64,000 bases of DNA from JAVVVD01 sp036652795 (GCA_036652795.1 JAVVVD010000001.1:124001-188000); one strand, 5' to 3'. Numbered from the stretch's first letter, positions 17,133-26,011 are shown. A program made the numbers and translations. The notes: generated from the sequence alone by a model not told the origin.

Positions 17133-17975
17133 TCACGGTTCATCAACCGGGTCGGTATAAGCCTTATCGTTAAAGACAAGCGTATCCGAATACCCAGCCA
17201 TCAAAGAATCCCATGTGAGACTTTGTGATGCGTCAAAAATATCTGTTGTGGTTGACGAAGTAGCAATAGGTGTAGCTAGAATGGCAAAACGTGAGCCATC
17301 GTCAAAGCAAAGTATACTTCGACTAGTGAGCTTGCTCACGCAGGAGAGCCACACGTTGCCACGCCGGCACAGCAGCGCGGAAAAAAGCGGATTGCTTTGC
17401 GCATCTGTCATTGTGAAGCTCAGTGTTTCGCCATCAAGCGTACCCGCGAGCATTGCACCGTCATCATAGAAAAAATCAAACTGGCACTTGCCGTTTTGGT
17501 TTTCGATGGTTCCACTTCCGGGAATTGGTCCGCAAATGCTATCAGGTAAACCTTCAAAACTGCATCCAATCAGCAGACCGGCTGTAACTCGTGCTTTGTT
17601 TAGCTGTTCGTCATGTTCAGATAGCTGTATTAGTGCGTCAAGGCTTTGTATGGTGTTAGCTGAGGTAAGTGCGCAGATGAGACTGGAATATCTGGTTTCA
17701 ACATCTGTATCGTATTCGGAATAGAATTCATACACTGGATTTTTTGAGAGAGCTTTACTTTTAGGCGAAGGTGTAGGTGTTACATATGCGCTAGTTACGC
17801 TTGGTGTCGCCGTAGGTAAGGTGCTAACGCTGTAAGGAGCGCTGACATGGTGGCAACCGGAAGCAAATAAAAAGGACGCTGCCGAGATTAACGGCAGCAT
17901 TGCTATTGAATACAGTTTGGTTATATGCTTTTTATTTGATTTATTCTTGAATATCAGCAGACTCAACAACATCAT
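17133..17975 (-). CDS. Hypothetical lipoprotein
   Basis: About 280 residues from the ATG at 17975; ATG at 17972 is equally possible, and a longer frame back to 18056 is less likely. A basic stretch (KNKSNKKH) is followed by a hydrophobic run and the lipobox FASGC, then a Pro/Thr/Ser-rich linker, so it is predicted to be tethered outside the membrane. The rest shows no recognised family; it contains a repeated hydrophobic, glycine-rich pattern consistent with a beta-rich domain (about 155-240). It overlaps the end of the amidase gene by 35 bases, so the two are co-transcribed and it may act at the cell wall. Confidence 0.65.
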   Translation of the reverse strand: MMLLSLLIFKNKSNKKHITKLYSIAMLPLISAASFLFASGCHHVSAPYSVSTLPTATPSVTSAYVTPTPSPKSKALSKNPVYEFYSEYDTDVETRYSSLICALTSANTIQSLDALIQLSEHDEQLNKARVTAGLLIGCSFEGLPDSICGPIPGSGTIENQNGKCQFDFFYDDGAMLAGTLDGETLSFTMTDAQSNPLFSALLCRRGNVWLSCVSKLTSRSILCFDDGSRFAILATPIATSSTTTDIFDASQSLTWDSLMAGYSDTLVFNDKAYTDPVDEP

Positions 17976-18798
17976 TATCAGGTTCGCTCTCTTCCATGAA
18001 ATAGGATACGATACCATTAAAAATGCCGCTTGCACAGCAATTTTGATAGGTGTCACTGTTGAGATTTACATCGTCCTGCGCATTGGAAAGGTAACCCATC
18101 TCTATTGCAACTACGGGAACCTCAGACCAGTTGAATCCGGTTTGATTCATCAGCGCACGCACAGAAAGCGTTTGCGCGCCAGTGGAAAGGCAAAACTCAT
18201 TGAGCACATTCTTGCCAAGCGCGAGGCTCTGTTTGTATATAAGAGGGTTGTTGGAACGAGAGGGAACCAGCATACTTGCGCCGCTTGTGCGGCTTGATAT
18301 GGCATTATCACAATGCAGGCGTATCCATAGATCCACTTGAGCGTCATTCATCATAATGGCACGCTCATAATTGGATATATTGACGTCATCACTGGTTCGC
18401 GTCATAACGACAACCACGCCTTCATGCTCAAGCAAGGCACGCAACTTTTCGGCTATTTGCATATTTATTGCAGATTCAGCTATGCCGCTTTTTGTGCCAA
18501 CGGTTCCGCGGCTCATACGTATTTTGGTACGGATGCTGTTAGGCGCGATGTATTCAAGCCCTGTATCCTCAACGCCCTGATGACCGGGGTCAATGCCTAT
18601 GGTGCGCGTTTTTAGCGCAGCAGCCTCATCTTCAGTTAGGTCGGTATCCGTGGAAACATCCTGCTTAGCAGAGCCTGAAACGAGCGGAACTTGTTCCGTC
18701 GGGGCATGGGTCGGGTCAGGAACGGCAAAAACCACTCCGCAGACAAATAGCGATATAACCGCCATAATACATATAATAAATTTTCTTCGCACTGACAT
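17941..18798 (-). CDS. N-acetylmuramoyl-L-alanine amidase (Amidase_3)
   Basis: 285 residues from the ATG at 18798; a TTG two codons earlier is the alternative. One N-terminal membrane segment (about 7-26) works as a signal or anchor, followed by an acidic linker. The Amidase_3 domain shows all zinc and catalytic residues: DPGHQG (about 71-76), Glu in IAESAIN, His in RLHCDN and Glu in AIEMGYLSN. It cuts the bond between muramic acid and the stem peptide outside the cell. Members of this type act in vegetative wall turnover or in sporulation (CwlD-like); the length and single domain fit CwlD, but the assignment is only suggestive. It is followed by an overlapping lipoprotein gene. Confidence 0.9.
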   Translation of the reverse strand: MSVRRKFIICIMAVISLFVCGVVFAVPDPTHAPTEQVPLVSGSAKQDVSTDTDLTEDEAAALKTRTIGIDPGHQGVEDTGLEYIAPNSIRTKIRMSRGTVGTKSGIAESAINMQIAEKLRALLEHEGVVVVMTRTSDDVNISNYERAIMMNDAQVDLWIRLHCDNAISSRTSGASMLVPSRSNNPLIYKQSLALGKNVLNEFCLSTGAQTLSVRALMNQTGFNWSEVPVVAIEMGYLSNAQDDVNLNSDTYQNCCASGIFNGIVSYFMEESEPDNDVVESADIQE

Positions 18799-18885
18799 AC
18801 TCAATTTTCATTACACTCCAACGATATATAAATCAATTTTACCACAATGATTCTACCACTAATAGCGAAAAATGTAACGCTATAT

Positions 18886-19392
18886 TCATTTAATAAATTG
18901 TGAATTCTCTCGGCACATCATTACGAACACCGCTGAAGATATTCGGTTGAGCACATGGCATAGAGATTCATCGGGGCAAGAATCAGGATAACAGGCAACA
19001 AGTGCGCGCTCAGCATCCCGTACGCGGGTACGTATCACATTTAGCCAGGCAAGCGCAAGGCCTTGTTCAGGTTTTGGTATAAAATGATAGCAGCCAAAAT
19101 ATTTTTGCGGATTGTGGGACATATCATGAAGCTGATCCAAATCACACCCGTCTATGGAAGGAAGTGTGAAGGGCTTGCCAGTAACGTGCCCACTCATTAC
19201 GCACATTAAGCATGCGCCTATATCGTTAAGCTCCCGCATGACGCGCTCGTTACCATCCGCCATTGCAAGCGCAGCGCCATAGGCAACATCTGCTGTTACT
19301 CCGTCAAGTACCCCGCGAAAAACGATCTGAGGATGGTCCTTGCGGACAAGCTCATCGCCATGCAGGCTGGTCATGTGCTGAGCCTTTGCCAT
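18886..19392 (-). CDS. EutT-type cobalamin adenosyltransferase, short form
   Basis: 168 residues. It aligns by eye with the catalytic part of EutT: LVRKDHPQIVFRGVLD near the start, MSHNPQKYFG (about 91-100), LAWLNVIRTRVRDAE (about 114-128) and LNRISSAVFVMMC near the end. The ~90-residue N-terminal part of enterobacterial EutT, which carries the metal-binding CCxxC cluster, is missing; only CLMC at about 61-64 remains. EutT-type enzymes transfer adenosyl from ATP to cob(I)alamin. The gene starts 5 bases after clpC with its GGAGGT inside the clpC stop, so it is translated from the clpC message. No ethanolamine or B12 gene is nearby. Confidence 0.75.
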   Translation of the reverse strand: MAKAQHMTSLHGDELVRKDHPQIVFRGVLDGVTADVAYGAALAMADGNERVMRELNDIGACLMCVMSGHVTGKPFTLPSIDGCDLDQLHDMSHNPQKYFGCYHFIPKPEQGLALAWLNVIRTRVRDAERALVACYPDSCPDESLCHVLNRISSAVFVMMCRENSQFIK

Positions 19393-19397
19393 TGAAT

Positions 19398-21827
19398 TTA
19401 CCTCCGGTTTTGATTATTGGTTTTGCTGAATTTAAGCTCTCCAGCTTCAACATATGCGTTTACATTTTCACCAAGCGCAATGCGTCCGGCTATTATCTCT
19501 TCGCTCAGACTGTCCTCGAGCTTGTGTTGTATTGCGCGCCTAAGCGGGCGTGCGCCGTAAATCGGGTCAAAGCCCTCATCGGCCAAATACTGTATCGCTT
19601 CATCGGATATAGTGAGCTGTATCCCGCGCGAAGAGAGCCGCTTCGTAACATCTCCAAGCATAAGGCGCGCTATCTTTTCCGTATCTTCGGCATTAAGCCG
19701 GTTAAACACTACTATTTCGTCTACACGGTTGAGAAATTCCGGCAAAAAGGATTTTTTGAGCTTCGTCAGCATATCCTCGCGCATGTGTTCGTTCGTTATT
19801 GTGCAAGCAGACGAGAAGCCGACTGTACTCTGGCGTGAAAACTCATCTGCGCCCGCGTTGGACGTCATAATTATTATCGTATTCCTAAAATCCACCGTGC
19901 GGCCTTTGGAATCGGTCAAACGGCCATTTTCCAACACCTGAAGCAGCAGATTAAACACATCGGGATGCGCCTTTTCTATCTCATCAAGAAGTATAACACA
20001 ATACGGCTTTTTTCGCACTTTCCCTGTGAGCTGGCCGCCTTCTTCATAACCAACATAACCTGGCGGGGATCCTATCAGCTTTGATACGCTGTGTGATTCC
20101 ATATATTCAGGCATATCCAGCTGTACAAGTGCATCCTCACGCGAGAACATTATGCTTGCGAGCGCCTTTGAAAGCTCTGTTTTGCCAACTCCGGTAGGGC
20201 CTAAAAATATAAATGAGCCTATTGGGCGTTCAGGATCTTTGAGTCCGGCTCTGGCTCTGCGTATCGCGCGGGCAACCGCAGACACAGCTTCGTCCTGTCC
20301 GATTACCCGTTCGTGCAGTGCATCCTCAAGATGCAAAAGTTTTTGGCTTTCATCCTCTGTAAGCCTGTTTACAACTATACCTGTCCACGCACTGACAACA
20401 GCAGCTATATCATCGCTGCTTACGGTGCACTCTGCGCTGTCACGCATGCATTCCCAGTTTGCTTGAAGCTCTGATATCTGTGTTCGTGCTATGCTTTCCT
20501 CATCGCGGATGGAGGCGGCGCGCTCAAAGTTCTGGTTATTTATGGCTTCTTCTTTTTCCTTCATAAGGCAGGTAAGCCGGCTCTCAAGCTCTTTCATATT
20601 TGGTGGCGAGATGTATGAGTTTAGCCGCGCACGGCTTGCGGCCTCATCCATAAGGTCTATCGCCTTATCGGGCAAAAACCTGTCACTTATATAACGCGAA
20701 GACATATCAACGGCGGCGTATATCGCCTCATCCGTTATGCGGGCATGATGGTGGGCTTCATATCTGTCACGAAGGCCAAATAGTATGGCGACTGCTTCAT
20801 CACGCGTGGGCTGACCAACTGTAACGGGCTGAAATCTCCGCTCAAGCGCAGCATCCTTTTCGATGTATTTACGGTACTCATCCAGCGTAGTGGCGCCGAT
20901 GATCTGTATTTCGCCGCGCGCGAGTGCGGGCTTTAATATGCTGGAGGCATCCATACTACCCTCTGATGCGCCTGCGCCGACTATTGTATGCAGTTCATCT
21001 ATGAACAGTATGGTGTTGCCATTTTCGTTTAATTCGTCTATGGCATTTTTGATGCGCTCTTCAAACTCTCCGCGGTATTTTGTTCCGGCGAGCATACTTC
21101 CAAGATCAAGCGTCAGCAATCGTTTACCCTTTAGCAACTCAGGTATTTCACCCGAGGCTATGCGTTGGGCTAGCCCTTCGATTATTGCGCTCTTACCAAC
21201 GCCGGGGTCACCGATTAACACAGGGTTATTTTTGGTTCGGCGGCTTAGTATCTGCACAATACGTTGCACCTCATTTTGGCGCCCGATAACAGGATCTAGC
21301 ACACCCTCTTTTGCAAGCTGGGTAAGATCCTTTGAATATTGGTTGAGCACCGGGGTTACGGAAGGCTTGCTTTTTTCTTGTGCGGCAGACGCGTGGGTGG
21401 CCTTTGATGATAATCCACGCTTCAATGCATCAAGGTCAGTGCCTAAATCCTCCATTATGCGTACTGCAACGCAATCGCGCTCTCGCATTATGGCAAGCAG
21501 TATATGTTCTGTGCCAATATAGCTGTTTTTAAGCGATTTCGCCTCATACAGACTAAGCTCAAGTATTTTCTTAGTGCGTGGAGTGTAGCCGAAGCTGTCT
21601 GTAAAATGATAGTCGCCGCGCCCAACAAGCTCGTCCGCGCGCTCGACAACATCGTTTTCGTATATGCCGCAGTGTGCCAGTGCCTGTGCTGCGGCGCCGT
21701 CTTCGCGGATGAGACCAAGCAGTATGTGCTCACTGCCAACATAGTTATGTCCCATTGCTTTTGCGCAATCTTGAGAAAGCGCAAGCGCCCGGCTAGCGCC
21801 CTCAGTAAATCGTTCAATAAAATCCAT
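19398..21827 (-). CDS. clpC: ClpC AAA+ unfoldase
   Basis: 809 residues from the ATG at 21827, which has AAGGAG 8 bases upstream. The order is two Clp-N repeats (about 1-145), AAA+ domain 1 with GDPGVGKSA (about 208), a UVR-type middle region (EKEEAINNQNFERAASIRDEE-like, about 420-445), AAA+ domain 2 with GPTGVGKTE, and a C-terminal arginine/sensor region. ClpC unfolds damaged or regulatory proteins for ClpP. In Bacillus it is the last gene of ctsR-mcsA-mcsB-clpC; here those three genes are absent and no CtsR-type direct repeat is seen upstream, so regulation must differ. It is followed by the EutT-like gene. Confidence 0.96.
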   Translation of the reverse strand: MDFIERFTEGASRALALSQDCAKAMGHNYVGSEHILLGLIREDGAAAQALAHCGIYENDVVERADELVGRGDYHFTDSFGYTPRTKKILELSLYEAKSLKNSYIGTEHILLAIMRERDCVAVRIMEDLGTDLDALKRGLSSKATHASAAQEKSKPSVTPVLNQYSKDLTQLAKEGVLDPVIGRQNEVQRIVQILSRRTKNNPVLIGDPGVGKSAIIEGLAQRIASGEIPELLKGKRLLTLDLGSMLAGTKYRGEFEERIKNAIDELNENGNTILFIDELHTIVGAGASEGSMDASSILKPALARGEIQIIGATTLDEYRKYIEKDAALERRFQPVTVGQPTRDEAVAILFGLRDRYEAHHHARITDEAIYAAVDMSSRYISDRFLPDKAIDLMDEAASRARLNSYISPPNMKELESRLTCLMKEKEEAINNQNFERAASIRDEESIARTQISELQANWECMRDSAECTVSSDDIAAVVSAWTGIVVNRLTEDESQKLLHLEDALHERVIGQDEAVSAVARAIRRARAGLKDPERPIGSFIFLGPTGVGKTELSKALASIMFSREDALVQLDMPEYMESHSVSKLIGSPPGYVGYEEGGQLTGKVRKKPYCVILLDEIEKAHPDVFNLLLQVLENGRLTDSKGRTVDFRNTIIIMTSNAGADEFSRQSTVGFSSACTITNEHMREDMLTKLKKSFLPEFLNRVDEIVVFNRLNAEDTEKIARLMLGDVTKRLSSRGIQLTISDEAIQYLADEGFDPIYGARPLRRAIQHKLEDSLSEEIIAGRIALGENVNAYVEAGELKFSKTNNQNRR

Positions 21828-22051
21828 AGAAATTCTCCTTGATAAAACACAGGACCTTTTTGCAATACATATGCCATTTAGGTATTTGTGTGCACATGAA
21901 ATATATACATACAAAAACGTAGATGAAATCAGCAGCGTTCTATGCTATTATTTTATAGCAATCTTTGGATAAGCGCAACGCATACAAAAGTGACATATAT
22001 TATGTAGCAAGGATATATATCCTTAATACGTATGGAAATGGAGATATAATA

Positions 22052-23191
22052 ATGATCTATTTAGACAACAGCGCCACAACACGCACGTTTGACGATGCGG
22101 CACAGATGGCGGAAAAATATATGACACAGGAATTTTTCAACCCGGCGGGCGCGTATTCGCCGGCGGTGGCTGCGGAGCGTAATGTTAATGCCGCACGCGA
22201 ACGCATAGCGGATATTATCGGTGCATCCAAAAGTGAACTGATATTTACATCTGGTGGAACTGAGAGCAACAACATGGCGATATTCGGAACATTGCGCGCA
22301 TTACGCGGAAAAGGCCGAATAATTGTGAGCGCAGTTGAACATCCATCAGTATATGTGCCGATAATGAACCTTGAAAAGGAATACGATGTTACTATAGCCG
22401 GTGTGAAACAGGATGGCAGCATTGATGTAGACGCGCTTGGCGAGCTTATCACGCCAGAAACACAGCTTGTATCGATAATGCATGTAAATAACGAAACGGG
22501 TGCAATCAACGATATAGCGGCGATAAATAGACTGCTAAAACGCATAGCTCCGGATGCTTATCTGCATGTTGATGGCGTGCAGGCATTTATAAAGGTACCA
22601 ATGTTGGCCGGAAATTGCGACCTGTATTCAATTAGTGGGCATAAATTTCACGGCCCCAAAGGTGTGGGCGCACTGTATGTGAAAAGCGGTGTTAAATTTA
22701 TTGGCGGCCAGATGGGCGGAGGACAGGAGAACGATCTGCGTAGCGGCACAACAAACACACCTGGCATAATGGGTATGGATACGGCGGCAGCCCAATATAT
22801 CAAAGAGCGCGAAGCGTACGTTGGAAATATGCGCAAATGCAAGGAGCATTTGCATGAGGCACTGTTGAATATACCTGATGTAATACATAATGGTCCGGAG
22901 CTGACTGACGGCGCGCCGCACATATTAAACATGTCATTTCTAGGCGTGCGCGGTGAAGTGCTGCTGCATGCGTTGGAGGAAAAAAGTATATTCGTATCCA
23001 CAGGCTCTGCGTGTGCGGCACATAAAAAGGGAAAAAATCGCATACTTACAGCAATGGGAATAACAGGAGAAAGACAGGAAGGCGCAATAAGATTCAGCCT
23101 GTGTCCTTTTAACACAATAGAAGAAATGGATATCACTGCCAATGCAATAGATGATATACTAAAGGTGCTAAGAAGATTTAAAAGAAGATAG
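22052..23191 (+). CDS. Cysteine desulfurase (NifS/IscS family)
   Basis: 379 residues from the ATG at 22052 with GGAGA upstream. The PLP-binding lysine is K198 in SGHKFHGPKG and the catalytic cysteine is C321 in STGSACAAHKKG. The enzyme takes sulfur from cysteine as a persulfide. It lies 18 bases before thiI, the NifZ/IscS-ThiI pairing of Firmicutes, so its main job is probably sulfur delivery for 4-thiouridine in tRNA rather than general Fe-S assembly; no iscU or sufBCD is nearby. It is divergent from clpC. Confidence 0.92.
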   Translation: MIYLDNSATTRTFDDAAQMAEKYMTQEFFNPAGAYSPAVAAERNVNAARERIADIIGASKSELIFTSGGTESNNMAIFGTLRALRGKGRIIVSAVEHPSVYVPIMNLEKEYDVTIAGVKQDGSIDVDALGELITPETQLVSIMHVNNETGAINDIAAINRLLKRIAPDAYLHVDGVQAFIKVPMLAGNCDLYSISGHKFHGPKGVGALYVKSGVKFIGGQMGGGQENDLRSGTTNTPGIMGMDTAAAQYIKEREAYVGNMRKCKEHLHEALLNIPDVIHNGPELTDGAPHILNMSFLGVRGEVLLHALEEKSIFVSTGSACAAHKKGKNRILTAMGITGERQEGAIRFSLCPFNTIEEMDITANAIDDILKVLRRFKRR

Positions 23192-23209
23192 GCGCTATGG
23201 AGGAAAACA

Positions 23210-24376
23210 ATGGAACAGGTACTTCTGATAAGATATGGCGAGATACATCTAAAAGGCCTTAATCGTCCATTTTTCGAACGAAAATTGATAGATGGAATAA
23301 ATGCGGCACTATTGGGAATGGACGCAATTGTGCGGCGTGAGCAGGGCCGTATATATGTTTGGGGATTAAATGAAGACCAACGCGGGCGGGCGATAGATGC
23401 GCTTACCCGCGTTTTCGGGGTGCACTCTATTAGCCCCGCTGTATGCGTGGATAAGGAGTGGAACGGTATATGTGACGCTGCCGCAAATCTTATGCAGTTA
23501 ACTATGCAGCGCACAGGCAAAAGCACGTTTAAGGTGTTTTCCAGAAGGAGCGATAAGCGCTTTTTCATGAATTCGGATCAGATCAACCATGAACTTGGGC
23601 ATTTTTTGCTGGAAAAATTCAGCGGCATTAGTGTGGATATACATGATCCGGCAATAAGCGTATGCGTTGAGATACGCGAAAAGGCATTTATATATACTGA
23701 TGAGATAATGGGTGCAGGCGGTATGCCAACAGGTACGGCTGGCCGTGCGGCGCTGCTGATATCTGGCGGGATAGATAGCCCAGTGGCGGGCTATATGATG
23801 GCAAAACGCGGACTGGTGCTCTCAGCAGTACATTTTTTCAGCTATCCGTACACAAGCGAACGGGCAAAGGACAAGGTGGTGGAACTTACAAAGCTTGTTG
23901 CTCGATATGCAGGATCGATAAAGCTTCATCTTGTTCCGTTTACAGATATACAGCTGGCAATATATGAAAAATGTCCACCAAAGGAGACTACTGTGCTTAT
24001 GCGCAGACTGATGATGCGCATAGCCGAAATGATCGCTAATAAGGATGGCGCAAAGGCACTGATAACAGGCGAAGCGCTTGGTCAGGTAGCTAGTCAAACA
24101 TTGGACAGCCTGTGCGTTACAGACGATGCTGTGGGGATGCCGGTGTTCCGCCCACTGATAGGTTTCGATAAAGAGGATATAGTTTCGATTGCCAAGCGCA
24201 TAGGCACATTTGATACATCCATACTACCGTATGAAGATTGCTGCACGGTGTTTGTTCCACAGCACCCTGTAACAAAGCCTGAGGTCGTTAGGCTGCGTGA
24301 AAGCGAGAATATGGTGGATTTTTCCGAGATGATACATACCGCAATTGAAAACACTGAATGCATTGAAATAGGTTAA
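23210..24376 (+). CDS. thiI: tRNA 4-thiouridine synthase ThiI
   Basis: 388 residues: an N-terminal ferredoxin-like region and THUMP domain (about 1-165) that grips tRNA, then a PP-loop ATPase with SGGIDSPVAG (about 184-193) that adenylates U8. The C-terminal rhodanese domain of the E. coli protein is absent, which is the normal short Firmicute form; the persulfide is then passed by the dedicated desulfurase encoded directly upstream. GGAGG lies 8 bases before the ATG. It makes s4U8 in tRNA, a near-UV sensor; a role in thiamine synthesis needs the rhodanese domain and is unlikely. Confidence 0.95.
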   Translation: MEQVLLIRYGEIHLKGLNRPFFERKLIDGINAALLGMDAIVRREQGRIYVWGLNEDQRGRAIDALTRVFGVHSISPAVCVDKEWNGICDAAANLMQLTMQRTGKSTFKVFSRRSDKRFFMNSDQINHELGHFLLEKFSGISVDIHDPAISVCVEIREKAFIYTDEIMGAGGMPTGTAGRAALLISGGIDSPVAGYMMAKRGLVLSAVHFFSYPYTSERAKDKVVELTKLVARYAGSIKLHLVPFTDIQLAIYEKCPPKETTVLMRRLMMRIAEMIANKDGAKALITGEALGQVASQTLDSLCVTDDAVGMPVFRPLIGFDKEDIVSIAKRIGTFDTSILPYEDCCTVFVPQHPVTKPEVVRLRESENMVDFSEMIHTAIENTECIEIG

Positions 24377-24495
24377 CCGTTTCTTTATATATTTTGGCAT
24401 ATTGCGGTGATATAATATTCTAAAAGAGGTGTACGCACAGGATTTGCGCACGGGATTGGTGGTGACTGGGCATTAAACGCGTATTATTCTATTTC

Positions 24496-25245
24496 ATGAT
24501 TGCGGCTGTGCTTATGCTTTTCGCTTGTAGTGCTACGTTGGAGCAAGGCGGGACGGCAGTAGTCGAACCTGGACAGACGGAGCAAACCCAACAGCCGCAG
24601 ATGAGCACAGCGGATACCGACAGCGCGACTCCGTTGTTAATTTCGCGCGATGTAAAAGGTTATAAAGATGGTTATATCGTGTATCCGCGTGTGATTGGTA
24701 CTGCGGCCGAATCGATAAATGCGTCAATATATAATGAGGTGACAAAGCGCGCAAATGAGCAGTCACGACCGATATTTACTGACTACCGTATTGAATATAA
24801 CAGCGATGGCATATTTTCGGTGCTGATCTATGTGTGGGACTTCTCTACTGATGAGCTGCTTTTTATAGTGCCGCTTACCTATAACGCACGCACGGGTAAA
24901 AAACAAGAAATTATTGATATGCTTGATGCGGAAAATGATCGCTGGCGAAGATTAATCCCGCAGATGATAACAATACAGGCACAAAGCCGTGGCATTATGC
25001 TGCTTAACGACCTTTTACCGATATCGGATACACAGGAATTCTATATAACGGATGAGTATTTAGTGCTGGTATATAGGGTATATGAGATCGCCACATATGA
25101 TGCCGGATCTCCGGTATTCCCTATTCAGATAAGTGCACTTAAGGAATATATTAGCCAAAGCAGCCCATTGAACTGTTTGGTAATACAGGCAGCAGAGCTG
25201 CCGCCTACCGAAACTGGGCATATGACGGAGGAGACAATACCATGA
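24496..25245 (+). CDS. Lipoprotein with RsiV/DUF3298-like domain
   Basis: At least 249 residues. From the ATG at 24496 the lipobox LFAC comes only 12 residues in and no basic residues precede it. The same frame extends upstream to 24466; an ATT at 24472 would add IKRVLFYF, giving a proper basic signal start, and GGTGGTGA lies just before it, so a non-standard start is possible. After a Gln/Thr-rich linker, residues about 60-235 resemble the DUF3298 fold of RsiV, with the YIVYPRVIG and PLTYNARTGK segments. It probably sits outside the membrane. The stop overlaps the next gene. Confidence 0.65.
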   Translation: MIAAVLMLFACSATLEQGGTAVVEPGQTEQTQQPQMSTADTDSATPLLISRDVKGYKDGYIVYPRVIGTAAESINASIYNEVTKRANEQSRPIFTDYRIEYNSDGIFSVLIYVWDFSTDELLFIVPLTYNARTGKKQEIIDMLDAENDRWRRLIPQMITIQAQSRGIMLLNDLLPISDTQEFYITDEYLVLVYRVYEIATYDAGSPVFPIQISALKEYISQSSPLNCLVIQAAELPPTETGHMTEETIP

Positions 25246-25481
25246 GATGCAGCTGCCGCAATTGCGGAACGTATATGGTGCAGACCGAGCAGGGACTAAG
25301 CAGTGGGTGCAAATGCCCAGAATGCTTTGCTGTATGCCGGGATTGCATGGGAAGTGTACAGAAGCCGCTGTCAGCTGAGCAGCTTTCTGCGATGGTACTT
25401 GCAGATATTACTGATGATGAGAATGAAATAATTACAGGAAGCGCAGAACAGACGCCGGGCGACTGGCGCAGATATTTGTGA
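25242..25481 (+). CDS. Small zinc-ribbon protein, unknown function
   Basis: 79 residues. The first 37 contain six further cysteine ligands arranged as C-x-C-x2-C, C-x-C-x2-C and C-x2-C, enough to bind one or two zinc ions; the remainder is acidic and ends in DWRRYL. I do not recognise a family. Its ATG overlaps the lipoprotein stop (ATGA) and its stop overlaps an upstream alternative start of recX, so it is translated in the same unit. A DNA-, RNA- or protein-binding role alongside RecX is only a guess. Confidence 0.6.
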   Translation: MRCSCRNCGTYMVQTEQGLSSGCKCPECFAVCRDCMGSVQKPLSAEQLSAMVLADITDDENEIITGSAEQTPGDWRRYL

Positions 25482-25492
25482 ATGGAGAACAT

Positions 25493-26011
25493 ATGACGAA
25501 CAAAGGCGCCAATAAAATACCTATGGATGCAGCACTGGATTATCTCACGGCAAAAACGCGTACTGTGCGCGAGATGGAATTATATCTGGATGCGAAGCAA
25601 TATGGCGAGTATGAGGTTTATCAGGCGGTGGAACGGCTTAAAGAGCTGAACTATCTTAACGATGAAAAGTACGCAGAGGACTTTATCGCTTCACGGCTTG
25701 CTACAAAACCAGTGAGTAGAAAAAAGCTCAGTGAGCAGCTTTATATGCATCAACTGCCTAAGGACGTGATAGAAGGTGCACTTGCTTCTGTTTCAGATGA
25801 AACCGAAGAGGAAAACGCGAGGCGCATGGTAAGCAAATACTGGCGGCAGTTCGAAACACTGCCTGAAGATGAGCGCAGACAGCGCGTGATAAAGCGGCTT
25901 GTAGCGCGAGGCTATAGCTTTGATATGATACGTACGGCGGCAAAGCAGGTGATGGGCGTTGTTGATGCTTCCGAATTGGATGTTGAATGTGAATGCACTG
26001 ATGATGATTGA
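25493..26011 (+). CDS. recX: RecX regulator of RecA
   Basis: 172 residues from the ATG at 25493, chosen over the GTG at 25478 because GGAGA lies 5 bases before it. It is all-helical with three-helix RecX repeats: ALDYLTAKTRTVREMELYL, a second around LKELNYLNDEKYAEDFI, and a third ending LVARGYSFDMIRTA. RecX binds in the groove of RecA filaments and limits recombination. recA is not in the window. An acidic tail (ELDVECECTDDD) ends the protein, with two cysteines not usual in the family. The P1 peptidase gene follows after 12 bases. Confidence 0.88.
   Translation: MTNKGANKIPMDAALDYLTAKTRTVREMELYLDAKQYGEYEVYQAVERLKELNYLNDEKYAEDFIASRLATKPVSRKKLSEQLYMHQLPKDVIEGALASVSDETEEENARRMVSKYWRQFETLPEDERRQRVIKRLVARGYSFDMIRTAAKQVMGVVDASELDVECECTDDD

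Noticed and set aside
22648..23568. 306-codon antisense frame over the cysteine desulfurase and thiI
   Set aside because: Both sense genes are unmistakable; the antisense product has a low-complexity Ser/Pro/Ile composition typical of a shadow frame.
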